From assembly GCF_000004075.3 (NCBI RefSeq), contig NC_026658.2, forward strand, positions 1,488,001 to 1,552,000: DNA of 64,000 bases, read 5' to 3'. The notes under the pieces are model-generated. The model searched no databases and was not told the origin of the DNA. It was given only the letters and a program-made list of their open reading frames with translations. The DNA comes from Cucumis sativus (lineage: Eukaryota; Streptophyta; Magnoliopsida; Cucurbitales; Cucurbitaceae). The position numbers and the translations under genes were made by a program. Numbering within the stretch: position 1 is the stretch's first letter; each line of letters starts with the position of its first letter. Below, piece after piece: positions 37,051 to 49,700 of this stretch.

Positions 37051-37562
37051 TTAAGTTATATCTTTTTAACCAACTCCTCCATTAAATTTTAAAGCTCTAA
37101 CAAAACCAAAACCATATACTGTTGATGATGCATGAGATGATTGTAGAGAGAGAAAGTTGGTCTTCGTTTTACTTTCAACTTAATCCAACACTTTTTTGTG
37201 GGTTTAATTAATTATGTTCTTACTATTCATTTCAAATTTGGGTTTTTGTTTGAAAAAGAAACCCATATGAAGAATATTATGTGAGCAGAGTTATAAATTA
37301 TAAAATATCTGATCTCTTTTTTCTTTCTTCTGTGTAGCCTAGATGTTGAAGTCAAAGAAGTCATTCTTCCACTAAAGTAAATGAAGGGGTTGGTGATGAA
37401 GTTTCTTGGCTCATGTGTCTTTTGAATTTCGGGAATTTTTTTTGTTTAATTTCCTTTTCTTTTTTTATTTGTTAATCCCTATATTTAATTACAGACATTA
37501 ATTTCCATTGAATAAATTACAATGATTCCTTAAACCTTAATGAATTCTTCAACTTTGGTCTA

Positions 37563-37624
37563 CACAATATTCATATAAATTTTATTAATTTTGCACAATA
37601 TTCATATAAATTTTATTAATTTTG
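37563..37624. repeat. 31-bp tandem repeat, two exact copies
   Basis: A unit starting CACAATATTCATATAAATTT is present at 37563-37593 and 37594-37624 without mismatch. Confidence 0.9.
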
Positions 37625-38109
37625 AAAATGCAACGGAAATTGTAAAAAATAGTAAATTAGAAAAGTAAAAAACATTGATAGTCATTATTATGTCTAATAA
37701 ATTTATTTATTTTAATTAAAAAGTACTGTTGAATATTATAAGATCTTATTAGAAATAGTCTATTTTAACATTAAATTGATTTTATTTTTTTGGCAATAAA
37801 TCTATAAATTTTAACCAATGTTTTCTTAAGATTGGTAAATATAATAATAATAATAAATATGAAATAAATTTAAAACAAATCTTAACATAATTAATGTCAT
37901 ATTTAAAGTAAAGTTAAAAGTATTATTTTGGTCCTCATTTATTTAAATTTGTCCAATTTAGTATATGTAATTTCAGTCAACCTAAAATTAACTTCTCCAA
38001 GTTATTTTTTATGGTTAAATAGTAATAATATTTTTCATGCAAGAAGAAACTACAATACACATATTATGAAAAGAAAAAAAAAGTTAATAAATAATAAAAA
38101 AGAGTATTT

Positions 38110-38425
38110 TTAAAAATAGCAAAACAAATTAAAATATTTATCAGCTATAGTAAAATTTTGGATTTTATCAATGATAGTCTTCTATCACTATAGCATATCA
38201 ATGACTATCAATGATATAATTTGTTATAAGTTGTAAATATTTTGTAAAATTTACCATTTTTAAAAATTTTCCTAATAAAAAATTCTAAAAACAATCCATA
38301 ACAATGATAGACACGAATAAAATTATGTTATTGTTCATTAATGACGACATTAGTACAAGTAGAAGTCTAGCGACGTCTATCATTAATAAAATTTAAAATT
38401 TTACTATATTTTATAAATACTTATT
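38110..38425. repeat. GATAGA/CTATCA dispersed repeat cluster
   Basis: Two adjacent segments carry TCAATGATAG, CTTCTATCACTATAG, ATGACTATCAATGAT and AATGATAGACACGAA, with TTTTACTATATTTTATAAATA at the right end. Similar word sets occur at 34.4, 39.6 and 41.1 kb. The palindromic CTATCA/TGATAG arrangement resembles MITE-like families I remember from cucurbit genomes. Confidence 0.5.
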
Positions 38426-39559
38426 AATTGTTTAAACACAAAGAAGAAACGAACCAAAATGGTAATTTAAGCTAAAAGTTTGTATTTTGGAAAGTGTGGG
38501 TTCATTGAATGGGGTAAGTGATGTGATTGTGTGGTGTGTAGTTGAATTTTCAAGATGAGTGAAATCGAAGGGGTAGACGTGGAGAAGAGGAAAAGGCAAA
38601 TTATGTCTTTCTTTATAGTCTCAAAAGGAAGCCAAAGCTAAGAAAAATAAAATTTGCCTTTTCATATTACATTAAATTATACATTTTATCTCTCTTCATC
38701 TACTTTCATTTTCATTAACATTGTTAGATGCTATAATTTTAGTCAAAGAAAATGTAAATAATGTCGAAACTCGAAATTTGATTAAGAATTCAATTCTTTT
38801 ATTTTAGAAATATTAAAAAATGTAATTAAAAATTGTAAGAAAATATGTATTTCTAAAAATGAAAAAACCCTTTAATTTTGATTAACTGTGTTAATTTATA
38901 TATGCATCATTTCTATAATTTGTTAATCTCTTACCTATAATTTTTTTAAATTTTTTTGCAAAATTTAGGTTAACTTTCTAACTATTTATATTTAACTTCA
39001 AAGTTGATCATACGAACATTAGGTCAATTAAGTTACTATTATACACGTTTAATAATTTTACATATTCATTCCAAGTTTTTTAATTCTTACTTACATTTAT
39101 AATTTTCAAAGTTGGATTTTTCAACTCAATACAGCCATCCTTTTTAATTATTATTTTTCATTTTTATAAAGTGAATTATATATTGTCTCACCATTTTCAT
39201 AATCCAAACCTTCTTTTGATATTCAACCCACATGGATAATACTCAAATAATATTTGTTGTAGTTTATATATCAATAATATTTGTTTAAACAAAAGTAGTT
39301 TATAAACATATTTAGTTTTTTTTTTTTCTTTTAAGAACCAAACCCTAATCAATTCATATTGATCTACCATATCTAAGAAATGTCAATAAATCTTTTAACA
39401 ATATTGTTCACTGAATGAATTTAATTATTATAAATTTAACTAAAAAGTCATTATAGAAAAATCATAAATGAACTAAATGGTTACCCTATACAAAGCTAAG
39501 TTAAGACAGTGTGTATATATATATTGACATTTTCAAATAATATAACGTAGTAGTTAACT

Positions 39560-39710
39560 AAAATATTTACAAAATTAGTAAAATTTCATATTCTATCAAC
39601 AAAGTGCATTGATAGATATATTGATAGATCAAATATTAGTGTCTATCAATGTTTATCGATCTTTATTATCGATAGAATCTGAAATAATCTTGCTATATTT
39701 AGTAGATATT
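39560..39710. repeat. GATAGA/CTATCA dispersed repeat
   Basis: The segment runs from an AAAATATTTACAAAATTAGTAAA-like word through CATTGATAGATATATTGATAG and GTGTCTATCAATG to GATAGAATCTG and TTGCTATATTTAG. The order of words mirrors the 38.2-kb copies. Confidence 0.5.
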
Positions 39711-40999
39711 TTTATCCGTTTTATTAAATTAGATTTTCATACCTCTTTTCCTTACACAAATCAAAACAACATAACATACAACTTAAGGATTCCATCTCAT
39801 TTACAAAACAAACAAGAGAGAAGAGAGAGAGGGAAAAAAACAATATTCATGTAAAGAAAGTAAAAACAATATAGTAATTATAATGATTATGAAGATCCCT
39901 TTTGTAGGTATATAAGCTAAGTTGTTTGTGTAATATAATTTGGAGTGGGAATATGGGTTTCCTTTGAAGATTCTTCATGTGTGTGAAAAGCTTGAAATAT
40001 TTTAGGGTTTTTAGAGGTTGCTTAATAATGTTATAAAGAGAGAGAGTGAGAAAAACAAAAAGTTTAAATTTGAAAAGGAAGAAGGAAAGAAGAAAAATAC
40101 AAATTTGTAACCAATAAGGTAACCATACTTTTTATACCATTATTTCACATTCATAAAACTATAATATATATGTATATTCAAACAATAGTAAAATATTTGA
40201 CCAAGAAAACACTACTTTTAAATTATATATAGACTCTTCCAAATTATGGTTTGATAAACTTAAAAAATGATAGTATGATACTCTTATTCACTTAAAACTT
40301 AATTTTAAAAGGAAAACACTATAACCATGCATAAGGGAGTTCTTGAGATAAAGAGTAAGAAGTTCTCAACTCTTGAGACTCACAGCAGATAGAGTTGGTA
40401 AGGTATAAAATTGATGTTTTTAGTAGTGAGACGCACGAAATCCTTAGATATATTAAACAAGAAAGGGAGTTCACAACTCAATCGTTCCATACTTCTACTT
40501 CCAAACTCCTTAGTAAAAAAATGTTTTAAGAAAAACGACTATATTGAACAGTGATGATAGTTCCGACGTTTTTTAAAACAGTTTATTTTGAAAATTAAAC
40601 CAAACCTACTCAAGCTAACCTGAGATCAAAATGACATAAGAAAGTGGTAATAAATTTTGTATATATTTAGGTGTGAGATGGAATTATTGAAGTGAACAAG
40701 TGAAGCAATCAATATAAATTAACAAATGAATTTGAAAAAGTAAAAGTCAAAAGAAATAGCACAAAAGTACTTAATGCTATCGTTTCACAAAGTCTAACAA
40801 GTGGAAAACTAACGGCTTCCATACTTTGAACAGCGACTTTTTCCCCCAAAATTGTATAAATTAAACCCTAATTTGGGCGTATACTTTAATTTATAGTTCC
40901 CCTTTTCCAAAACAATAATATTTTTAATAATTGTCCACGTCCGAGTTAAGTTATTTTAAGTTAATAAATAATATACTTTAAAATAAATAAATTTTAGGA

Positions 41000-41120
41000 G
41001 AATTGTCAAAAATAAAAAATTTGACAAAAAATTTACAATTATCAAATTCTATCATTAATAAACATTGATACTTACATATATACTTCTACTCGTGGCATTG
41101 ATAGATAGTAATAGAAGTCA
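41000..41120. repeat. GATAGA/CTATCA dispersed repeat, short copy
   Basis: ATTATCAAATTCTATCATTAA, AAACATTGATACTTACATATA and GGCATTGATAGATAGTAATAG are a further diverged copy. Confidence 0.4.
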
Positions 41121-43701
41121 TTTTTGTTATTTTTAAAAATGTTCCTAAATTTTAAAGTATTTATTTATAATTTGAGTTTTATGAAATTTGAGTTATTGAA
41201 TTTTGGTGTAGATAAATTTAAGTATTTTAAGTTAACAAATAATAAACTTTAAAATAAATAAATAAACCGACGACTCAATCCAACCTGACATACCTGGACT
41301 ATTTTTGTTGTCAATATGAAATTCGGGTTGGTTAAAAAAATCTTATCAACCCAATCCATTACATCCTTATAGAGTGAAGCATTCAAATATCTTACCTCAA
41401 CGTTGATAGCACGAGTGTTATATAAGTTGTTTGACATAGATACTAATATTAGATATAACACAGTTGAAATGAATACTTTATCGGGTTTAAGAGAGACTTA
41501 ATATATAAAATTATGATCTAGACTTTAATATTTAGAATATTAAAGTTTAGAAAATAGTTTGAAATTTTGTAGGGGTTGGATTATAAGATGATAGAGTGGT
41601 TAAGTTTGTTAATTAAAATGTTTGAGCATGATTTGTTTTTTTAATGAGTTGGCAAATTTGGTAACTTATGATAAGATTGAGATATTTTACTAAATATTTA
41701 ATACATTTTAACTTACAAATTTCATTTGATATATTTTTTAATTCGTTCCATATTTAAATTCAGACAAATTATAAAAAAAATAGATCATTTAATAAAAATA
41801 TTGTGTAAATTTTTGTTTGAGTGGTAAAGAGTTTATCAATTTTTAGAAAAAAAATCTTTAATTTATATATTTTTAAATGGGTAAACAATGTATTTCCAAT
41901 CTTTTATTATCTCAAAGTCTCTTTCAACCAATTTTACAAACATTTGAAAGGACTAAATTTAAGATTTATTGAAAATACAAAAAGTAAAATTGAATAGTTA
42001 TTGTCTCATTTGATAATCATTTTTTTTAATTTTAAAAAATTAAGTCTATAAAGACAACTTTCATCTATAAATTTCTTCATTTGTCATCTATTTTTTACGG
42101 GTGGTTGAAAAAACTAAACCTAAATTTGAAAACAAAAAAAAACTAGTTTTTGTTTTTAAAATTTGACTAAAAATTCAATCATTTAACTTGAGAAATATGC
42201 AAATCATTCTAAGATATAGAAAGGAAATAGACTTGATTTTTAAAAACAAAAAACAAAACATGAAATTGTTATGGAACAAAAATTTAAAATATAAAAAATA
42301 TAGAGACTAAAATTGAACAAACTCAATAACACAACAACAGAATTCGTATTTCATCAAACATTTTATTACACGACATTGCACCAAAATATCCAAATACAAG
42401 ACGAACTTTAAATATTCTATGGAAAACCAAAACCTAACGTAATGAAAATTAAAGAAATGTCTAAACTTATATAGTGGGTTAGGGAGAACTATAACCACTC
42501 CACAACACTAACCAAAAAATTTCAATTGTAATCTCTTTTGGGCATCAAAATCAAACATTTAAACCTCTCTTTTTCTTGGTGTGCCAAATGAGAGAGAAAT
42601 TAATCAAATGAATCGTTTGATATATAATCTTACTCCGGTATGTAAATAGAAAGTTTTGCTAAAATAAAATTACACGAAGAAAATAAATAAATTTGTAAAT
42701 TTTGTATCTTTAAAAGTTGAGCTATATTCAATTTAACTTCTTTATGTTTTGTGTTTAAGATTTGAAGTTTTTTTTTTTTTAAGATTGGAGAATGATTCCA
42801 ATTGATTCATTTGATTTTTTTTATCACTAATTAACAATGATTGTTAAATTGATGAATTTATTAGTTGATTTGATTAATGTAAGGGTCGAGACCAGCGTTT
42901 TAGTTTTAGTATTGAAGGAACAATTTCTTGTATGGCAAATATAAAAAAGGGTTATTCCATCTCATCTAATCAACAAAATACTTATCGATAGAAAATACTC
43001 ATTTTTCTCGATTTCAAATCGAGAACTTGCATTGTGTACAATGATAACATAAAAGCAAGAGATTATCACGATTTTAATTATACAAACACAACATTATTCA
43101 GCGAGTTTCCTTTCAAGCGAATATCTTGCTAATATAATTGAACTATGAATGAGTCAGCTCTAAGATTAAACAATTTGAAGATCAGTCAAGTATGGAAAGA
43201 CATAAATCATTGGTGACAACACCATAAACAATGTCGTGGTGATGAGGTACGAAGAAAGGTCAAGCAGTTGTCAGGAAAATCGCAACACCTTCATACGGCG
43301 ATCATGTATGAAGAAACTTCGATGCGAAGACGACGATGACAAGGAGAGAGGGAAAACATGGAATACAAATAATCAACCATTGTTTATTACTTTTCATTTC
43401 CCAGACCATTAGAAAGAAAACAATTCCTAATTATTACACAGCATCTAAGTTACAATCTAACCTCTTGAAGCTAATGTATAAATCCATATATGCTAAAGAA
43501 ACAAAAAATAATAATAATAATTAAAGGGGAACAACTTTGTGGACCGAAAGACTAAACAATTTGTGATGATAAGCAGAAAATTCTGAATTGAGAAGGTAAG
43601 GTTCAGTTGAGAAAATATACTTTCCTTTCCTTTCCTCGCATGTGGAAGTGAATTGAAAGGGAGAGTCTGTTTTTGCTGAACCAGCTTTTGTGGAAGATTT
43701 T

Positions 43702-46700
43702 TCATGATTGCAAGGAATGAGAAGTCGGCGGAAGGATCGTGTTCGCTAACTCTTCGTTCACCTTCACCGGAAGAGGTGGCATCTGCTTCATTACTTCCGG
43801 CATTTCATTTAAGCTACAAGCATGAAGATTGAAGATAAGTTAGAGCAATTTTGTTTGGAAAATTCTGCTTCAATGAAAACTCTCATCAATTCACAAGGAT
43901 AAATCATACAAATTTGCAGTGAATGTCCTACTCAAGACATGAGTAAATGAAAATTTTCGGGTTTTAATGCTAAAAATCCTGACTGCTACTACGGGGAAGA
44001 ACTCCTGCAACTAGGTCGATTTTACCAAGAGCTAGTACAATTTGAGCAACCTACACCTCGAAACTAATTTATGAAACCAAAAACAAACTGTTAACTTGTA
44101 AAAGATTTTGGAAGAAACTCCTAATTTCAATCCTGGCTTCAAAATCAGAAGTTAAGAAGGTAAAATTAGTTGATTCTTGATATTAACTTGTAGCCTTATC
44201 AGACAAACAATATTTTAAGAAAGGAAAATTTCGTCCCCATTGGACAATCCTGGTCTCAACCAACGTATAATCAACACTTCTATTAATTTCCTCTTTGAAC
44301 AATAAATACTCTAACTATTATCACCCCCCAAAATATATACACACAATTTATTTATTATTTATAATTATATTTATATAATGAAAAAGCCACTAATTGATTT
44401 CTGACACTCATCTTGAGTCATCAAGCTTAACTGAACCAGAAAACTTTGAAGGTCAAACTTCAAGAAGTGTAGACTTCTAAATTTCCAAAAGAATCTCCAC
44501 TCAATTTTGTACAAAGAAGATATTTTTCTAGCCCAAGACTATCTTGGGCTTGCAAGTGTTCTTTGTAAATTCTGCAAATACTATTGTTTGTCTATGTGTA
44601 GAGCAAATGCTTTCTTTCACTATTTTCCCCTTTATTTACTCTGACAGTTTCTCTTTCCAAATGTGTCTTGGTCTTGGCCTTCTAGCTCTAAAGAGCTGGT
44701 TGAACTTTCACGGCAGGAACATTCTATAGTGGCAGAGGTTGAATGAGATGATCGATTGACTTGGCTTCTATGTTGTTATAGAGTCTTCAGGTCATCCTTG
44801 AGTCTGACTTCTGGGGCATCTTTTGATACCTTGATCTGGTCTCCTTTGGTTTGGTGGTCATGATTATTTTCGTCAAAAGATTTTAATGTCACTAGTGATT
44901 GTGTCCTTGTAGCAGTGGAGTTGAGTCTCAAAACAATTTATTCTTTGGTTTCTCTTTTAGCTAAGCTATTTGGGGTGGATGTGCTCTTTTGGGGTGGTTG
45001 CTCCCTCAAGTTCGCATAGTGGTGCATAAAGCTTGATTGAATTAGTCGTTTTAGTGCAGGAGATCGCCAACAGCGAAAAATTTGGATAGTCGCTTGACGT
45101 GTTGATATACATCATCTTTGGCAGGAGCATAACCTTTATGTCCATAGTGCTACTTTACTTCCCTCAGGGTAATTTGTCAGGCTATTCAATCGGATTGGTT
45201 CTACTGTTGTTCTACATGGCTTGATGCCTCCACTGAGGGACTCATACAGGCTTTCTCCTTGGGATCTATTTTTTAGGTTATATTTTTTTAAGTATTTTCA
45301 GTGAGTTTGATTAAAGGGGGAAAAGCAAGTATTCAATACCTGCACTTTTTGGATTACTGTGGCTGTAAACATGCTATACAAGATAAAGACGTAGATTGTT
45401 CTATTTTTTTTCTTTTAACGAAAACCAGCCTCTTTATTAATGATAGTAAATGAGACTTAAGTTTAAAATCAAGAGTATTATACTAAGGAAGAATACAGTC
45501 TAAAGTGAAAACTTAGGCGACAAAAAGTGAGGCAACCTAAAAAACGAAATCAAACGGAGAAGTATCAAACAAAATAAAGCCTATCGAAGACGAAACATTC
45601 GTAGAAAGCTAAATAAAAAGCAAAACTTGAAAACTCTCTCAAGAGGAGCCCATTCAAATATAAAAACTTTGTACGAATCTTCAAGATGAGAGGAGAAAGA
45701 GAAGCGCCAAAGAGAAGCAACGGCTGCCTCAAAACTGTCTTCTTAATGTCATCCAAAACCTAGAGTAACTCGAATAAATTTTCCAAAACAAACAGAAACT
45801 GATTCTAAAAGAACTCCCCTTTGAAGACGTAGATTGTTCTCTTACATGATGTGCACTGCAACGTAGTATCAGAGCATGGCTGAAATCTCTTAGCTGAATT
45901 TCCTTTTTCTGTTTTCTTCATCCGGATTTCCTTCCATTGAAGTTTGAAACCTTCTCTCAACAGTTGAAAATCACCCTTGTTGAAGCCTTATATAGCCAGT
46001 GTTTTCTGGTATTACCAAATTGAATCTTGATCAATAACTGATAATAATAACCCTGATCAGCTGGGTCTGAATCACTTCTAGACAGCACCTGCTCCATATT
46101 TGAACATAATAGGTTTGATTATTGTGTTGCTACGTTGCTTCATGGGAATTGTATGTGACATCAAGTCTCACTGAAATTTTCTGGTAATGAGCATAACCAT
46201 TGGTGCTTTATTGAAATTTCTTCCAGTGTCATGATTTGCTTCATTGGAATTTCTTTTGAGACTTACCTTCTTTGAAAGGGGAACGAGTGAAATGACAAGT
46301 AAACTTAATATTATCTCAACAATCTAAACGGGTGTGTAATGGTTGGTTATATGCAATATACAAACTTCATGGCATCTCATAGCCCAGACATAGCGGAAGA
46401 AATCACTCTCCTATCAAGATCCATCCAAGTTACTTTGCCCACTCAACCAATCTTGGAGTTATTGTCCTATCGATTAAATTGAAAAAATTACGTATAGTTC
46501 AATTGTGGTAAAGGCAAAGTTAATGACAGCACAGGTCCTGTGACTCAATCAGTACACATCAATCCAAAATACAAAATCTGGTAGGCAGAAAATAATATGA
46601 GAACGTCATGACTAATTAATTCCATTATTAATTAAATCTGCAAGATCTTTGGTTGCTACCAAACCACCCCAACCACCTACGAAATCCAGAATGCAGGCCA

Positions 46701-49700
46701 CAGAACCTCCTTCGATTTAGAAAATGGAGCAGAATGTTTCCAGATTGGGAGTATACTCCATAATTGTAGACTGAGGTAGGAGGAAAAACTTTTGCCACAA
46801 AACCTTCTAATATTAGATCTTACCTAATGAGAAATCCTATGCTTAAGCACTCTGTCAATGGTTGGGAAGCTTGTATTCTCTACTTTCTGTTGAAATATAT
46901 CAGAAATAGTGAGTGGACAGAAACCTTGCATTTTTTAGGCAACTACTACACTCAAACGGATTTGCAGTAAAACATTAAGGATGGATTGGGCAAGGGACAC
47001 CCTATCTCCTTTAGAAAGAACGCATTTCCAAACATCCAACTTGGTCCTCGATTTATGGTAAGTGGCTCTTAGAATTATCATCTACTATAGTTTCCACCTG
47101 ACGAGAAGCTTAGAAAATTATGGGCGATTGTTAGCCAGATAGGAAATCTGCAGCCCAATATTGACCTCCTCACCATACTCACATTGATCCCAAGCAGGGA
47201 TGTTTCAGCTAGACTTGGGGAAAGTTCTGCTCCAGACAAAAATAACATTAAGATGTACCTGTGTATACTATGAATTTTCTACTGCCACCCCACTTTGATC
47301 ATCAAAGCTGAAAAAAGGCCGATAACTAACCTCTCTAGTCTTCATGGAAGAGAAATTAAGGAACAAATCTTCAAGCTTCATTAATAATCTTAGACGAAGA
47401 GCTTCTCAAGATCTTAAGTTTGCAAAAACTAGAAAGCCACATGTTCTCATCTCATGAACCAAATCAAATCCATCTATTTCCTAAGAGCCCCAAGTTTACA
47501 ATCAAGCACCAAAACCATTTGGCTAGAAGGCCCTTATTTCATTCCAATGACCTGTGGAAGTGAAGACCCCTTAAGCATAGGGAGAGGAACAATATTTTAG
47601 TTCAAGGCTGAAGTCACCCATTTTATTGGCTTCTTCACATATTTAAAATATGCTTGTGCAAGTAAGCAGTGTCATTAAAAACTAATAGGAAATAAGCGAA
47701 TGAGTGCTGCCTTGGAACAACAATTCCTACATTTGGCTATTTATTTGTTATCTGTGAGTTAGGTTCCCATCAGGGAAGAACATAGGATTATCTCCTAAGT
47801 AAAGACCTATATAAGATGCTGGAATCAAATTAACTTTTCAACACCATAACATGGCTATCTTGAAAGTAAAAGTTCACCAAGTTAAAGTTCAGCTAGGAGA
47901 ATTAAAAATGAAGTCTCCTACTAAATGTATATTAACAGCATGGATTATTTGTGCAATGTGTCCACGTGTTTGTATGACATTGAGCGTTCTTTTATCCAAT
48001 TGTCTTTCGACACGCATTTAAAATGTTTTCAATGTTACTAAAGGTACATTGACAAGTAAGAATATTTGGAAAACCTAAGGAGACCCTTACAAATAAGGGA
48101 GGAAAGTAAGCAAAAAACCAGTCTAAGCTAATGTTATTTTAAACATCCATTGGTTAGGACCAAAAGGATACTCCAACTTCACTAGAACAAACCCTTTTTC
48201 AATATCCGTGAGCATCCAAACCAGCTTTCACGCACCTCGACTAATCTTATGAGACAACCCCGCCTAACACTACAATATTTGGGTATCATGAAAACTCCTA
48301 AGATATTAAATCCTAGGTACAGTTGAACTCATTCCCTCTAAGCCTTTATTAAACTCATGCTCTTTATTTACTACTAGGTCAACCCACAATGGTCTACTCA
48401 AACAAATATCATATATTATAAATGAACTTTCCTATTAAATGGACGTTAACAAAGTAAGAATGTTTGAGAAAACTGAGGGAAGCGCAGCTTTTACAATAAG
48501 GAGGAAAAATGAGGAAAAAAGTAGATTGAGATAATGTTACTTACTCGTTCATTATTTTGAGGATGTTGTCCCGCGTTTGGCAGAAGAGACTGATATTATC
48601 TTGTATCTACATAAAACAAAATGTTATTAGTTCAAAATTATGTTGTCCACTCTTATAAAAGAACATTAGGTTGCCTGGCAAGAAATCATTAAAAAAACAG
48701 TACACCTCAATTGCCATTCTTAAATAATGAAATATTTCATGTTTTTAGTTTTAGAACGAATGTGTTTGAATGGACAGTTGTATATCATGTTACATATATA
48801 TACATAGAAACACAGACATGAAAGGCTTGGTAAAATGCAATTAAGTGATTTAAAGAGGGAGGGGGCAAATAGCAAAGAAGAAGAGAATCAGTGCTCGCTC
48901 ACAGATTATAATAAGCATCAGTAGGCCACATAATTTCACCATCGAGCATTTTTGAATAAGAAAACATTTTTTTACTGAAACCAAGGGAACACAGGGGACA
49001 TGAGGAGTCTGCCAACAAATCAAAGGGACCAGCAAGAGTTTCATTCCTAACTGCTAAGCAAATCTTTTGGGGGGTTGAGAAATACAAAAGAGTTTCACAG
49101 CAATTACACGATGGAAGTAAAAGTTAAAAAGAAGTCTATAGAGTGATTCATAACCAACAGAAAGTGCAAATCTTGCTGTCCAGTACAGAAGTTAATATAT
49201 CAGAGAAGGCTGAAAGAAAAATTACTCAGTATCATCAAGAAATAGATACAAATCCACAATTAACACTACGTGAGGTATGGTGGGACTAAATTTTTGCTTT
49301 AACTTAAAAAATTTTGCTTCAACTTAAAAATGCTAAAACAATATCCAGACAACCAAGTACTTCACCTGAAAAGATGCAAGATTAGAAGAAATTTGATTCA
49401 TTGCATGTGCATTCTGTTCAAGAAGCTCTCCAGTTGTACCACCAATAGCTGAAAGCATCACAAAGACCAAATGCAAATGTTATGCACAAAATACAGTAGT
49501 TTCAAAAGAAAAGATATATATACACACACAACTATCGTTGAGAAAAAATGAAAGAATACACGGCATACAAAAAACAAAACCCACAAAAGGCAGTGTGCCA
49601 GCCTCAACTAGAAAGGGGCTCTAGCTAAACAAAATGGTGCCCATATAATTATTGCAAACGATCTTCAACGGAAGCGCATAAAGAAACATGAAATGGTGCC

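Larger units (their letters stand above)
37051..43600. other. Long AT-rich spacer
   Basis: About 6.5 kb without a supported gene between the membrane-protein promoter and the 3' end of the DUF3755 gene. It includes a perfect 31-bp tandem repeat (37563-37624) and several GATAGA/CTATCA repeats (38110-38425, 39560-39710, 41000-41120). Open frames at 37928-38113, 39609-39854, 41249-41461 and 42307-42498 are A/T-driven and show no domain. Confidence 0.6.
43814..48544 (-). other. Large intron 6 of the DUF3755 gene, with decayed insertions
   Basis: The 4.7-kb intron is less AT-rich than true spacer. It contains a LINE-type 3' tail (45402-45470), a SINE copy (48200-48396) and two stretches, about 44540-45290 and 46650-47600, that look like decayed coding DNA with many stops. 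I could not assign those two stretches to a family. Confidence 0.55.

Noticed and set aside
44540..45290. Possible gene in intron 6 of the DUF3755 gene
   Set aside because: Composition looks like old coding or retroelement DNA, but stops are frequent in all frames and I could not name a family.
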